Shown piece after piece: positions 32,924-42,103 of a DNA stretch of 64,000 nucleotides. The notes under the pieces are model-generated. The model worked only from the letters and a program-made list of their open reading frames with translations, was not told the DNA's origin and did not search any database. Origin of the DNA: Chersky-840 sp963838775 (GTDB taxonomy: Bacteria > Actinomycetota > Acidimicrobiia > Acidimicrobiales > UBA8190); assembly GCA_963838775.1 (NCBI GenBank), contig CAWISP010000010.1, positions 10,555-74,554 on the forward strand, read 5' to 3'. Every line of letters starts with the position of its first letter. The first letter of the stretch is position 1. A program made the position numbers and the translations under genes.

Positions 32924-33517
32924 ATGGCGCACGTACAGCTCGCCGACAAGGCGACCCGACTGATCCCCAAGGTCGCGCTTCGCTACTCCCGACGTCGCTT
33001 CGGGCGCGTCGTCGAGCCCGTGGCGGCCGCCGCCCATCATTCGGGGGTGCTCCTCGCCATGGGTGCCCTCGAGACCGCGGCCGAGCGGGGCTGGCGGCGC
33101 CTGGACCAGGACCTGCGATGGCTGGCCATCCAGGCCGCGGCCATGGACATCGGGTGTTCGTGGTGCACCGACTACGGGTACTACGAGGGCATGCAGCAAG
33201 GGACCGACCCCATCAAGGTCCGCCAGGTCCTGCGGTGGCGAACGAGCGAGGCATTCGACGGGCGCGAGCGAGCCGTTCTCGAGTACGCCGAAGCGGCCAC
33301 GTCGACGCCGGCGAGGATCTCCGACGAGCTGATGGCGCGGCTGCACGAGCACTTCACCGAGCCCGAGATCGTGGAACTGGCGGCTTGGGTGGCGATGGAG
33401 AACTTCCGATCGCGTTTTAACGCCGGTCTGGGACTGCGGAGCCAGGGCTTCTCGGACAGCTGTGAGACACCGCTCGGCGTGCAACCCGTGCCGTCGAGCG
33501 ACCGCCGCCCCGATTGA
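32924..33517 (+). CDS. Carboxymuconolactone decarboxylase/AhpD-like protein
   Basis: A 197-residue protein of the AhpD/CMD fold. The redox motif is CSWC (78-81) within AMDIGCSWCTDYGYYEGM, in place of the AhpD CxxC; the helix after it has the expected Glu/His-type residues further on (HEHFTEPEIVELAAWVAMENF). It could reduce peroxides or scavenge radicals, as in actinobacterial peroxidase-like CMD proteins, which are often controlled by ECF sigma factors. I chose ATG 32924 with AGGAGG nine bases upstream, rather than the earlier 32867 ATG inside the hairpin. Confidence 0.82.
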   Translation: MAHVQLADKATRLIPKVALRYSRRRFGRVVEPVAAAAHHSGVLLAMGALETAAERGWRRLDQDLRWLAIQAAAMDIGCSWCTDYGYYEGMQQGTDPIKVRQVLRWRTSEAFDGRERAVLEYAEAATSTPARISDELMARLHEHFTEPEIVELAAWVAMENFRSRFNAGLGLRSQGFSDSCETPLGVQPVPSSDRRPD

Positions 33518-33641
33518 CCGGGGTTCAGGCCGCGCCCACCATGCTCGGGCGCAGGTGGGGCTGCGGCTACCGTGAAAGAGACCAGGCAGCAACGGCGAGG
33601 TGCGATCCCATCTGCCCCACGACGCTGGAGGACCCGTCACG

Positions 33642-34604
33642 ATGACGCAGGCGATTGCTGGCGTCGATCTGGGAGGCACGAAGATCCAGTCCGTGGTGGT
33701 CTTGGCTGGAGACGTCGTCGGTCAGGCGCGCCACCTGACTCCCAACACCAACGCCGGCGACGTGGTGGCAGCGATCGTGGCCAGCGTCCGCAGCGCAGTG
33801 GCGGACGCCGGATTGGAACCGTCGGCGCTCAGCGCCATCGCCATCGGGTCACCGGGCTCGGTCGACGTCACGACCGGCCACGTGTCCAACGCACGCAACG
33901 TCCCGGGCTTCGTCGATGATGTACCCCTCGGGCCCAGTGTGAGCGCCGCCTTCGGTGGGACACCGGTCATCGTCGACAACGACGTGCGGGCCGCGGTCAT
34001 GGGCGAGTTCCGGCGAGGTGCGGGTCGACCATTCCGCCACTTCCTGGGCGTGTTCGTCGGGACTGGCGTTGGTGGCGGGCTCATCCTCGAGGGCGAGCTC
34101 AGGCACGGGCTCGGCAACGCCGGCGAGATCGGCCACACCACGGTGAAACCGGGTGGCCGCCGCTGCGGGTGCGGACGACTGGGCTGCCTCGAAGCGTACG
34201 CGGGACGCCAGTCGATCGAACAGGCGGCCCGACAGCGCGTCGACAAGGGGCAGAAGACCAAACTCTTCGAGATCATGGAGCGCAAAGGACGCGACCGCGT
34301 CACGAGCTCGGTCATCGCAGACGCCCTCGATCAAAAGGACCGCCTCACGATCGAGTTCATCGACGAGGCCGTCGAGGCCCTCGGCGTGGCCGTGTCGAAC
34401 GCGCAGAATCTCTTGGATCTCGAAGCGATCATCGTTGGCGGCGGCCTGGGCGATCGTCTCGGAGAGCCCTTCGTCCGCCGCGTCGAGCAGGCCATGATCG
34501 CCAACCTCCGCTTTCCCGATCGACCACCCGTGGTCCTGGGCACCGAGCTCGGCGACCTGTCCGGAGCCGTAGGGGCCACGGTGCTGATCGAGGACCGGCG
34601 TTGA
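33642..34604 (+). CDS. ROK-family sugar kinase (glucokinase-like)
   Basis: A 320-residue ROK protein. The phosphate motif is GVDLGGTKIQSVVV, the second phosphate site FVGTGVGGGLILEG, and the zinc/ROK signature CGCGRLGCLEAY is complete (C-x-C-G-x2-G-C-x-E), with the catalytic Asp in VIVDNDVRAAVMGE. It lacks an N-terminal DNA-binding helix, so it is an enzyme, probably ATP-dependent glucose kinase. Its TGA overlaps the TTG start of the next gene. Confidence 0.9.
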   Translation: MTQAIAGVDLGGTKIQSVVVLAGDVVGQARHLTPNTNAGDVVAAIVASVRSAVADAGLEPSALSAIAIGSPGSVDVTTGHVSNARNVPGFVDDVPLGPSVSAAFGGTPVIVDNDVRAAVMGEFRRGAGRPFRHFLGVFVGTGVGGGLILEGELRHGLGNAGEIGHTTVKPGGRRCGCGRLGCLEAYAGRQSIEQAARQRVDKGQKTKLFEIMERKGRDRVTSSVIADALDQKDRLTIEFIDEAVEALGVAVSNAQNLLDLEAIIVGGGLGDRLGEPFVRRVEQAMIANLRFPDRPPVVLGTELGDLSGAVGATVLIEDRR

Positions 34605-34895
34605 CCGGGGCCGACGGGCCTCAGCTCTACGCCGTCTATCTGGGGGGCGATCCAGCTCCGGGACGTCTGACCGAGGACCACGAGGTCGTCCTGGTGGTGG
34701 CGAACGACGTCACCGAAGCTCGCCGACGGGCCCGGGCGAAATGGGGTGCGACCAGCCGGCCGCATGTCGACGGCGTGAAACTGGTAGACGTGGTCGACGG
34801 GTTTCGCCGTCAGTCTCGTCCCGACGAACCGCCCCGAGTCCGTCGAAGTCGACCTCACCTACGAGCCCGAGGCGCTCGCACCTGGCGGCGAGTGA
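34601..34895 (+). pseudogene. DUF1543-like small protein, frameshifted
   Basis: From a TTG overlapping the ROK stop, the text reads LYAVYLGGDPAPGRLTEDHE, VVLVVANDVTEARRRARAKW and HVDGVKLVDVVDGF, the DUF1543 pattern. After FR the frame is broken by one extra C near 34808 (TTTCGC-C-GTCAGT). Removing it yields VSLVPTNRPESVEVDLTYEP and a stop at 34893-34895. As printed, it would run to 34936 with unrelated residues. Function of DUF1543 is unknown. Confidence 0.65.
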
Positions 34896-34910
34896 GTCCG
34901 AGGAGTCGGC

Positions 34911-36096
34911 CTACCTCGGGTTCTTCGGTCTCGTGAGGGTGCCGCGCCGACGGGGCGGCGATACCTCGGCGTCGGGACGGAGCGCGGCCACCACCTTGGC
35001 CCCGGGGCTGCGTTGCGGCGGCCGACGCGGCGCCACGGTGCCCGTATGCAGATGGCTCCGTGGCCCCGACCATGGCGCGGGGGGAGCGACGACACGGTCG
35101 GCCAACCGGTATGCGGTTGTCTCGTAGTTCACCCGCCAGCCACGGAAGTTCGGCCACGCCTCTTCGGCGGTGAGCTCCATCGGGTACCCGATCTCTTGCA
35201 GCATGTGCACGGCCTGTTGGAACTCCTCGAAGGTCAGGGAGATCGGCCCCTCGGGATTGGGATCGGGGTCCACGGGCCATCCGAGGGTCTTGGCGATCCG
35301 GTTGAAGGTGGTGAATCCCATGCGCAGACAAAGCCGGGCTTGGGACGTCGACGCGTCGGGCGACAACGCCAGGTACATGGCGGCGGCGTCGAGCACGGCC
35401 AGCAGCCCCACCGCCCACGAGTACCAGGGCTCGGGAGACCGGAACAACAGGAGGACAGGATACGTGGTGTGACTCTCGGCCACGTCCGCGGCCCAGCGCT
35501 CCCAGTCCGAGTACAGATCGGGAAGGGCGTCGACGATGCCCACCAACTGGTGACGGGCCAAGACCTCGGGGCCCCACGCCGGGAGTCCGGCCCGGCTCTC
35601 GAGCATCGCCACCAGGGTTTCGCGCCGGTTGAACGCATCGTAGAGCGAGGGGAGATACGCGATCTGCAGCGTGACAACGACGGCCCATGTCGCACCGGCG
35701 GCGATGTCCACACCACGGTCGGCGTGTCCTCCGCCCTGCGACGTGCCGACGCTGAACATCGACACCGCAGCCTGGGTGAATGCACCCGAGAAGCTGTGGG
35801 TCGTGGGCTCGAGCATGCAGGCGTAGCCGATGATGAAGAACCCCAGCCACACCACCAGCTGCGTCAACAACGCCACCGGAGCCGCCGGGGCCAGCATCGC
35901 ATCTTTGACCTCGTAGCTCCGAGCCGCACGCGATAGCGCGAGGAAGGACGATGCGCACGACCCGGTTGACCACGAGTGACAGCCGTTCGATCCCGGCGGG
36001 CCTTCTCGGGAGCACGAGGGTGAAGACGACGTTGGCGGCGGTGACCACGACGATCACCAACCCGACGGCAAAGACCAGACCGCTCACCTCACCCAC
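34911..36096 (-). pseudogene. Two-helix channel-like membrane protein with a frameshift
   Basis: An actinobacterial membrane protein. The N-terminus (VFAVGLVIVVVTAANVVFTL, then LSLVVNRVVRIV) is in one frame from the ATG at 36096, then one extra C near 35946 moves the text to the next frame, FLALSRAARSYEVKDAML, which runs on to 34911. Three to four membrane helices surround SFSGAFTQAAVSMFSVGTSQ, whose SVGTS resembles the selectivity filter of two-TM potassium channels. A soluble C-terminal region follows, ending in a Pro/Arg-rich tail. It may be a channel or a channel-fold sensor; this rests on the filter-like loop only. Confidence 0.6.
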
Positions 36097-36232
36097 CTCG
36101 ACGCCATCGGGCCCGTCGACACCACCACAGGCCAGATCCTCTCACGATGTCCCGATCGACGGTCACGGCATGACCACGGACTCTGCACCAGCAGTGTCGT
36201 CGTGTCCAGCAGTTTCGCCCCGGGTCTTGGTG

Positions 36233-36502
36233 TCAACGGGCCAAGAGGCGATCGAGGACCTCGCTGTCGGCGCCCGCCACCTCGAGCACCTTGGTCCGGC
36301 CCCTCGCGCCCGCCACCACGCTGACCGCGCTCCGCCGGACACCGAATGCCTCGGCCACCACCGAGACGAGCGCGGCGTTGGCACGCCCGTCCGCGGCCGG
36401 GGCGGTGACTCGCACGTTCAGGACGGGTGGCTCCTCGGTTCCGTACCGACCGCCGATCTCGTCTCGGCGAGCGGCGGGATGCACTCGCACGGTCAGCCTC
36501 AC
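36233..36502 (-). CDS. DUF167 (YggU-like) protein
   Basis: An 89-residue DUF167 protein: MRLTVRVHPAARRDEIGGRY at the start, then LNVRVTAPAADGRANAALVSVVAE with the family's A.P.dG.AN core, and VRRSAVSVVAGARGRTKVLEV. Full length for the family. It is a small alpha/beta protein of unknown role, conserved in bacteria. Unusually, it lies alone between the channel-like gene and the GH114 gene. Confidence 0.85.
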   Translation of the reverse strand: MRLTVRVHPAARRDEIGGRYGTEEPPVLNVRVTAPAADGRANAALVSVVAEAFGVRRSAVSVVAGARGRTKVLEVAGADSEVLDRLLAR

Positions 36503-36569
36503 GTCGACGCACCGTACGCCTGGGTCGAGAGGTCCGGCACGTGGCCCGACCCGGGCCTACGCTCTGGGC

Positions 36570-37433
36570 GTGGGGAGGACGAGACGGGTGCGGGGGATCC
36601 GGCGAATGGCCGGCACCATCGTGGCCACCTCGGTCATAGGAGCGTCGCTCTTCGTGATGACGCCGGTGGCGAGTGGCAAGAACACGTGGATCCCCACCCA
36701 GGGGCTGCGATGGCAGTACCAACTGCAGGGTGCGCTCAAGACCAACATCTGTGCCGTACCGGCGAGTGGAGGTGGCTGTGTCCGGCCCAATGTCTATGAC
36801 GTCGACCTGTACGCCCCGAACGGGGTCACGCTCAATACTGCCGCTGTCGCCGCCATCCACGCCATCGGTGCCCATGCTGTGTGTTATGTCGACGCCGGCA
36901 CCTGGGAGAACTTCCGGCCCGACGCCGGGGAGTATCCGGCTTCGGTGAAGGGCCTCTCCAATGGTTGGCCCGGAGAGCGCTGGCTCGACATCAGGGCCAC
37001 GGGCATCCTGCTGCCGATCATCACCGCCCGCGTCGCGAAGTGCGCGGCAGCAGGGTTCGACGCCGTGGACTTCGACAACGTCGACGGCTACGAGAACGAC
37101 ACGGGATTCCCGCTCACCGGGGCGGAACAGCTCACGTTCAACGAGAATCTCGCTGCCATCGCGCACAGCTATGGGTTGTCGGTCGGCCTCAAGAACGACA
37201 TCGACCAGCTGGGCCAACTGGAGGGCACCTTCGACTTCGCCGTCAACGAGCAGTGTGCGCAGTACAACGAGTGCGACGCGTACGACGGATGGACCACAGC
37301 GGGCAAGGCGGTGGTCGAGATCGAATACCGCAGCCGCCCGGCCCGCTACTGCCCGAGCGCCGACCAGCACCGACGTGACGCCATCCAGAAGAGCCTGGCT
37401 CTGCGGGCCAAGCCTTGGAAGCCCTGCCGTTAG
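36570..37433 (+). CDS. Secreted GH114-like glycosidase (endo-polygalactosaminidase type)
   Basis: A 287-residue exported TIM-barrel hydrolase. From the GTG at 36570 there is a basic n-region (TRRVRGIRR) and a hydrophobic signal (IVATSVIGASLFVMTPVASG). The catalytic domain has the GH114 markers: PNVYDVDLYAPNG, AVCYVDAGTWENFRPDAG, GWPGERWLDIR and GFDAVDFDNVDGYEND, where the paired Asp residues are probable acid/base residues. Members cut galactosamine-containing polysaccharides of cell walls or biofilms. ATG at 36606 is possible but would leave the signal shorter. Its stop abuts the stop of the convergent gene. Confidence 0.82.
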   Translation: MGRTRRVRGIRRMAGTIVATSVIGASLFVMTPVASGKNTWIPTQGLRWQYQLQGALKTNICAVPASGGGCVRPNVYDVDLYAPNGVTLNTAAVAAIHAIGAHAVCYVDAGTWENFRPDAGEYPASVKGLSNGWPGERWLDIRATGILLPIITARVAKCAAAGFDAVDFDNVDGYENDTGFPLTGAEQLTFNENLAAIAHSYGLSVGLKNDIDQLGQLEGTFDFAVNEQCAQYNECDAYDGWTTAGKAVVEIEYRSRPARYCPSADQHRRDAIQKSLALRAKPWKPCR

Positions 37434-38810
37434 TCACCGTTGCCGTTCGAGGCTGTCGGCCGGTGGCGTCGAGGCCAGGGCTCGAGCCCGGGACGGGACC
37501 AGGGCCAGCCCGAGCCCGATCGGGACCAACGCGGCCACCAGGTACAAGGCCGCGGTGAGTGTGAGCGACACGTGCGCGGCGAGCGGCGAGAGCACGAAGC
37601 GGGTGGCGACGATCCACGTCACCGACCACACCGGCACCCGCCGGCGGGTGAAGTCGAGGAGCAGCAAGCCAACGCCCACGGCCAGGAAGTAGTAGTTCAG
37701 AAGGGAAATCTCGAAGACCAGCCTCGTCGCCAAGCACGCCACGCAAAGACCGACGAGCGGTATCGGTGACAGCAGGCCACGGCCTGCTCGCCACCTCACC
37801 CAGACGGCGAGCAGTCCGGACGCGACGATGGGGGCGTCCCGGGCGATCTCGAGCTTCAGGTTCTCGCCGATGGCCAGGAGCCCGACGACGGTGGGGGTCT
37901 TCTCGGTGGTGACACCGGCCACGAAGACGGCGGTCATGGCCCGTACCGTGTCAACCGGGGCGGCCAGGTAGAAGGGGACGACACCGAGGGCCACGACTCC
38001 GGCGGCGGGAACCAGGATCCGGGCCCGGTCCCGCCATCCCGGCGCGGCGCCGAGCACCGCCAGCAACGGCAGGACAGCGAACTGCTTGCACAAGAATGCG
38101 ACCGCGAACACCACGCCGACGGCCACCCATCGCCGGCGCAAGGCTTGCGCCGTCCCCGCGCCGATGAGGCCCACACTCATGAGGTCCTGCGGGTGGAAGG
38201 TCTGGGCGATGGCGTCGGACGCCGAGGGCAGGACAGCCAGGGCCAGGACGAGCACCACTTCGGCGAGACCTCCGCCTGATCCCGCCGCTCGCAGCAGCAT
38301 GACGGCGCCGATGGCGAGCACCACCCAGCCGAGGATGGCGAGGAGTGCCTGGGACCGGTACCAGATCGGGTACGGCTTGCCGTGGTCGGGGCCACGGCGC
38401 GCCGTGCAGGGTCCGAGAATCGACAGGAAGTACGCGTCGCCGGTCGTCTTGAGGATGGCCGGGATGGCCTTGTCGTCACACCACCGCGGTGATCCGATCC
38501 ACGGACGCAACGCCAGGACGAGCGGCGACATCAGGAGCGGGTACCCGGGTGGATTGGGAACAAGCGTTTCTCGCTCCGCGGTGCGCAGGTCGCCGTGGGA
38601 TATGGCCGTGGTGGGAAGGGTCACGGCATGGGCGTCGGTCTCGGCCGGATTGGGCCCACCTCGGACGAACAGGATGATCATGAAGACCGCCACCGCGCCG
38701 ACATAGGCCGCGTACCGAATCGGAGTCGGAAGCGGCCCCGACCCGAGACCCAGGCGCCCGACCGACACGACCACCCCCCTCTCTCTCACCCGAGCATCCT
38801 GTCGGCTCAC
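37434..38810 (-). CDS. Polytopic membrane protein, probably GT-C glycosyltransferase
   Basis: A 458-residue protein with about 10-11 membrane helices. The N-terminal part has the luminal-loop Asp/Glu segment GGPNPAETDAHAVTLP, often the catalytic loop of GT-C enzymes such as mannosyltransferases that use polyprenyl-phosphate sugars, and HPQDLMSVGLIGAG. No close family is recognised. The final residues (SLERQR) directly abut the convergent GH114 gene; stop codons occupy adjacent triplets (37431-37436), so no terminator can fit between them. Confidence 0.65.
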   Translation of the reverse strand: MSRQDARVRERGVVVSVGRLGLGSGPLPTPIRYAAYVGAVAVFMIILFVRGGPNPAETDAHAVTLPTTAISHGDLRTAERETLVPNPPGYPLLMSPLVLALRPWIGSPRWCDDKAIPAILKTTGDAYFLSILGPCTARRGPDHGKPYPIWYRSQALLAILGWVVLAIGAVMLLRAAGSGGGLAEVVLVLALAVLPSASDAIAQTFHPQDLMSVGLIGAGTAQALRRRWVAVGVVFAVAFLCKQFAVLPLLAVLGAAPGWRDRARILVPAAGVVALGVVPFYLAAPVDTVRAMTAVFVAGVTTEKTPTVVGLLAIGENLKLEIARDAPIVASGLLAVWVRWRAGRGLLSPIPLVGLCVACLATRLVFEISLLNYYFLAVGVGLLLLDFTRRRVPVWSVTWIVATRFVLSPLAAHVSLTLTAALYLVAALVPIGLGLALVPSRARALASTPPADSLERQR

Positions 38811-39059
38811 CCACCGGACACCATCGGATCCGGCCCGTCCTCACGGCCGTCGGGACGTCTATTGGACCCGTCGAAGGTCGCCTTGCACCACTCTTCGAGG
38901 TCGCGAGTCGCTCACTCAGAATGCATGTTCCCACTCGGCGTCGACATTCCGGGACCCAAGGAGCTCAGCCGCCCTGGGACGAGAGTGTCACGTGGGAGCA
39001 ATGTCAAGTTCGATCCCGCCGGGGTCGATGCAACCTTTGGCGGAAGTGGAGGTCATCCG

Positions 39060-39350
39060 ATGTCCCGAACATTGTCGGCGGCGGTGAGGTTCGAAGATCA
39101 CATCGTCCCCGTTGCGCCCGATGTACCGGCGCCGTCGGTGCCGATGGTGGCCCCCGAAACAACGCACTCGAACCGGCTACGTGAGCTCGCCGACCAGATG
39201 CGCCGTTACGTCGTGGGGGCCACGACCGCGACCGACCTGGCGACCAAGGTGGGGCTCTGGGAGTCGTACCGGACGGCGCGTGCCGAGGCCCTGGGAATGG
39301 TGGCTACGGTGCCCGAGACTGCCAGTCCGCCTCGTCTGCGCAGCGTCTGA
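39060..39350 (+). CDS. Small protein of unknown function
   Basis: A 96-residue protein from ATG 39060, after a GGAAGTGGAGG ribosome site. It is largely helical in the second half (HSNRLRELADQMRRYVVGA, then KVGLWESYRTARAEALGMV). No homolog is recognised. It is followed by a strong hairpin shared with the convergent efflux gene, which supports a real transcript. An upstream start near 38924 would add a Gly/Pro-rich stretch without clear support. Confidence 0.5.
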   Translation: MSRTLSAAVRFEDHIVPVAPDVPAPSVPMVAPETTHSNRLRELADQMRRYVVGATTATDLATKVGLWESYRTARAEALGMVATVPETASPPRLRSV

Positions 39351-39386
39351 CCGTCGGGGCCGAACCACACCGACTCAGCCAAACAC

Positions 39387-39411
39387 CGTCTTCGCCGCTT
39401 CGGCGAAGACG
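39387..39411. terminator. Perfect 11-bp hairpin between convergent genes
   Basis: CGTCTTCGCCG (39387-39397) and CGGCGAAGACG (39401-39411) pair without mismatch around a CTT loop, 36 bases after the plus-strand stop and 15 bases before the minus-strand stop. It is well placed as a bidirectional terminator. Confidence 0.75.
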
Positions 39412-39426
39412 AGTGGCACCACGGGG

Positions 39427-41061
39427 TCAGAAGGTGGAGACCTCGACGGGGACCTCGGGCACAGCGCCATCGTCACTTACGGCCTTGGTGTCACCGTTCG
39501 GTGAGGTGGGGCTGAACGCCGTCGTGCGCAGCGGGATCTCCTTCATGAGCCAGCTCAGCACGAATGCCAACAGGGCGAACGGCACCGCCACCAGGAACAC
39601 CGACTGCAGCGAGTGACTAAAGGCCTCTCTGATGGGCCCCCTGACCGCCAGCGGCAATTTGTCGATGGCGGCGGGATTGACGACGATGCTCGATCCCTTG
39701 ACGATGGAGCGCAGGGCCGCGGGTGGCACGTGCGCCTTGGCCAGCTGGGGTAGAAGGCGGCTGTTGAACACCGAGTTGAGCAGTGACACACCGAACGCCC
39801 CGCCGATGGTGCGAAAGAACGTGGCGGTCGAGGTGGCGGTCCCCAGCAATTCGTACGGTACGGAGTTCTGCACGGCCACCACCAGCACCTGCATGACCAA
39901 CCCCACGCCGAGGCCAACCACCACCATGTAGAGCGAGGTGACCCCGAACGACGTGGTGACTCCCATGCGCGACAGGAGCAGGAGACCGACCGCCAGCACG
40001 GCGGATCCCACGATGGGAAAGACCTTGTAGCGGCCCGTCCTCGTCACGAGCTGGCCGCTCAGGATGAACGTCACCAACATCCCGCCCACCAGAGGCAGCA
40101 GCTCCAGGCCGGCTGCGGTCGGCGTGGCACCGTGGACCGTCTGCAAATAGAACGGTAAGTAAATGATCGCCCCGAACATGGAGAAGCCGATGATGAACCC
40201 CACGCTCGAGGCGGCGTTGAAAGTCCGGTTCTTGAACAGCACCAGGGGGATCAGCGGCTCGACCGCCCTCGACTCCACGACACAGAAGGCGACGAGCAGT
40301 GCCACGCCGACCACGCCCAGGCCGATGATCAAGCCCGAACCCCAGGCGTACTGGGTCCCGCCCCACGTGGTCAGGAGGATGACGGCGGTCACGCCCGACG
40401 ACATGAGGGCGGTGCCGAGCCAGTCGATCTTGTGCGAGACGTGCCTAGCCGGGATGTGCAGCACCGCCGCCACCGTGAACAATGCGATGATGCCGATCGG
40501 CACGTTGATGTAGAAGATCCAGCGCCACGACAGGTGCTGGGTGAAGAGGCCGCCCGCCAGGGGCCCGGCCACGCTGGTGATCCCGAAGACGGCGCCGAAG
40601 TACCCCATGTACTTGCCGCGCTGGCGGGCCGGGATCACGTCGCCGGTGATGGCCTGCGCTCCCACCATGAGGCCGCCGGCCCCGATGCCCTGCAAGGCTC
40701 GGGAAGCAATCAGCTCGAGCATGTTCTGCGCTAATCCCGACAGGATCGAGCCCACCAGGAAGATCACGATCGACAGCTGGAAGAGGTTCTTGCGACCGTA
40801 GAGGTCGCCGAGCTTCCCCCACAACGGTGTCGAGATGGTGGACGCCAATAGGTACGCCGTCACCACCCAGGACAGGTGGTTCAACCCGTGTAGGTCGCCA
40901 GCGATGGTGGGCAGCGCCGTCGACACGATCGTCTGGTCGAGCGAGGCCAGGACCATGCCCAGCATGAGCGCCACCAGGATTACGAGGATGCGGCGGTGCT
41001 CGGCCTTGTCGAAGTCGTGGTCGACCGGACCCGGCACCGAGGTGACGGCGGTGTCAGCCAC
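39427..41061 (-). CDS. MFS drug efflux transporter, DHA2 (14-helix, EmrB/QacA) family
   Basis: A 544-residue 14-helix exporter. Diagnostic segments are LASLDQTIVSTALPTIAGDL (motif D1), the loop LGKLGDLYGRKNLFQ (motif A), and GITSVAGPLAGGLFTQHLSWRWIFYINVPIG (motif C, the antiporter motif). The first start, MADTAVTSVPG, overlaps the stop of the MarR gene by eight bases, so repressor and pump form one operon. It should export toxic organic molecules with proton antiport. Confidence 0.92.
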   Translation of the reverse strand: MADTAVTSVPGPVDHDFDKAEHRRILVILVALMLGMVLASLDQTIVSTALPTIAGDLHGLNHLSWVVTAYLLASTISTPLWGKLGDLYGRKNLFQLSIVIFLVGSILSGLAQNMLELIASRALQGIGAGGLMVGAQAITGDVIPARQRGKYMGYFGAVFGITSVAGPLAGGLFTQHLSWRWIFYINVPIGIIALFTVAAVLHIPARHVSHKIDWLGTALMSSGVTAVILLTTWGGTQYAWGSGLIIGLGVVGVALLVAFCVVESRAVEPLIPLVLFKNRTFNAASSVGFIIGFSMFGAIIYLPFYLQTVHGATPTAAGLELLPLVGGMLVTFILSGQLVTRTGRYKVFPIVGSAVLAVGLLLLSRMGVTTSFGVTSLYMVVVGLGVGLVMQVLVVAVQNSVPYELLGTATSTATFFRTIGGAFGVSLLNSVFNSRLLPQLAKAHVPPAALRSIVKGSSIVVNPAAIDKLPLAVRGPIREAFSHSLQSVFLVAVPFALLAFVLSWLMKEIPLRTTAFSPTSPNGDTKAVSDDGAVPEVPVEVSTF

Positions 41062-41554
41062 GGGCGTCTCCCATGTCTTGCTCCAACGAGGCCGCGAAGC
41101 GACCGAGGAGCGATCCGAACCGGATCAGGTCCTCTTCGTCCCAGCCCTCGAGCATCCGGTCGAGCCAAGCCCGACGGGCCTTCAACACCCGTTCGAGGGT
41201 CCGTCGACCGGCGGGCGTGAGGCGGATGCGCGAGGCACGACCGTCGGCGGGATCGGCGTGACGAACCACGAGCCCGTCTCGTTCGAGCTGCTGGATCTTG
41301 CGAGTCACCGTGGGGGTGTCGACGTCGAGCATCTCCGCCAGCGCCGTCACCCGGAGGGCATCACCGTGGACATACAGCTTGTACAGGGCCGCCGCGCCGG
41401 CCCGATCAAGGCGCACCCCGGCTGACTGCAAGAGACGTTCGTGCGTGCGCGCCTGGCTGATGGACCGGGCAACGACCTGGAGACTGGCCTGGATCTGGTC
41501 GACGGCCCCGTCGGCCAGCGGCGTCCCCGGTGGCACGGTATTTGCTTGCGGCAT
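41054..41554 (-). CDS. MarR-family transcriptional regulator
   Basis: A 166-residue winged-helix regulator. Core: LDRAGAAALYKLYVHGDALRV, the helix-turn-helix AEMLDVDTPTVTRKIQQLERDGLV, and RHADPADGRASRIRLTPAGR, which is the wing. The C-terminal helix forms the dimer (LGRFAASLEQDM). I chose ATG 41554; the reading extends further but without family similarity. As the first gene of an operon with a DHA2 pump it probably represses it and releases on toxic ligand. Confidence 0.9.
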   Translation of the reverse strand: MPQANTVPPGTPLADGAVDQIQASLQVVARSISQARTHERLLQSAGVRLDRAGAAALYKLYVHGDALRVTALAEMLDVDTPTVTRKIQQLERDGLVVRHADPADGRASRIRLTPAGRRTLERVLKARRAWLDRMLEGWDEEDLIRFGSLLGRFAASLEQDMGDARG

Positions 41555-41951
41555 GTAACTATTCTGCCACGCCGAACCCTGGCCTTCAAAGCAACCGGGG
41601 CACAACGCCCGCCGTCGCACCCCGGCCCGGCCGGCGATCCCGATCGGTCCGACGGCACGGCACAGGTTCCCGACGGTGAGGAGCGCGGGTCGTCGCAGGA
41701 TGGGGCCACGGACGTGGCGGCGATGACAGGAGGCTCAAGAGCGTCACCGCTGGCGAGGACCGAAACGGGTCGCGAGCCGACCGGAGCCGGGACGGAGCGC
41801 CGAACGACCCCCCGCAACCGTCCGCCCTCTACACCCCGTCCAAGCATCGCGAGGCGGTGGCCGGACCCGCACCGGAGCTCGATCAGGATATTCCCCCCGG
41901 ATCGACCCTACGACGGGCGCCGTCAAGAGCCAAGAGCCAAGAGTGAGGTCC

Positions 41952-41977
41952 TCGAAGGGGCTGAATGACCCCTTCGA
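41952..41977. repeat. Perfect 9-bp hairpin in the leader region
   Basis: TCGAAGGGG (41952-41960) pairs with CCCCTTCGA (41969-41977) around CTGAATGA. It sits upstream of the sigma-gene promoter candidate and could end any short upstream transcript, or be an operator. Confidence 0.45.
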
Positions 41978-42033
41978 CCCCGATATGCCCGGCGATGGCG
42001 GGCTGTGGGAGTAGGTGGTTCGGCGTTTTTCGA

Positions 42034-42039
42034 TAGAAT
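42034..42039 (+). promoter_or_regulatory. -10 hexamer candidate for the group 2 sigma gene
   Basis: TAGAAT differs from TATAAT by one base, but no good -35 hexamer is seen 17 bases upstream. Starting about seven bases downstream, the transcript would begin just before the hairpin at 42051 and give a leader of about 335 bases. Confidence 0.35.
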
Positions 42040-42050
42040 GATTGGGAGTC

Positions 42051-42103
42051 GTCACCCCGGGGCCGTTTGGGGACCGTTTTTTCGGTCCGAACCCGGGGGT
42101 GAC
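42051..42103 (+). other. Long nested hairpin in the sigma gene leader (candidate RNA element)
   Basis: The outer stem pairs GTCACCCC-GGGG near 42051 with CCCGGGGGTGAC ending at 42103. An inner stem pairs GGACCG (42071-42076) with CGGTCC (42083-42088) around TTTTTT. The structure occupies about 50 bases, 280 bases before the sigma ATG. It is not a known riboswitch that I recognise. It could be a 5' leader regulatory RNA, an attenuator or the base of a small RNA. Confidence 0.5.
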
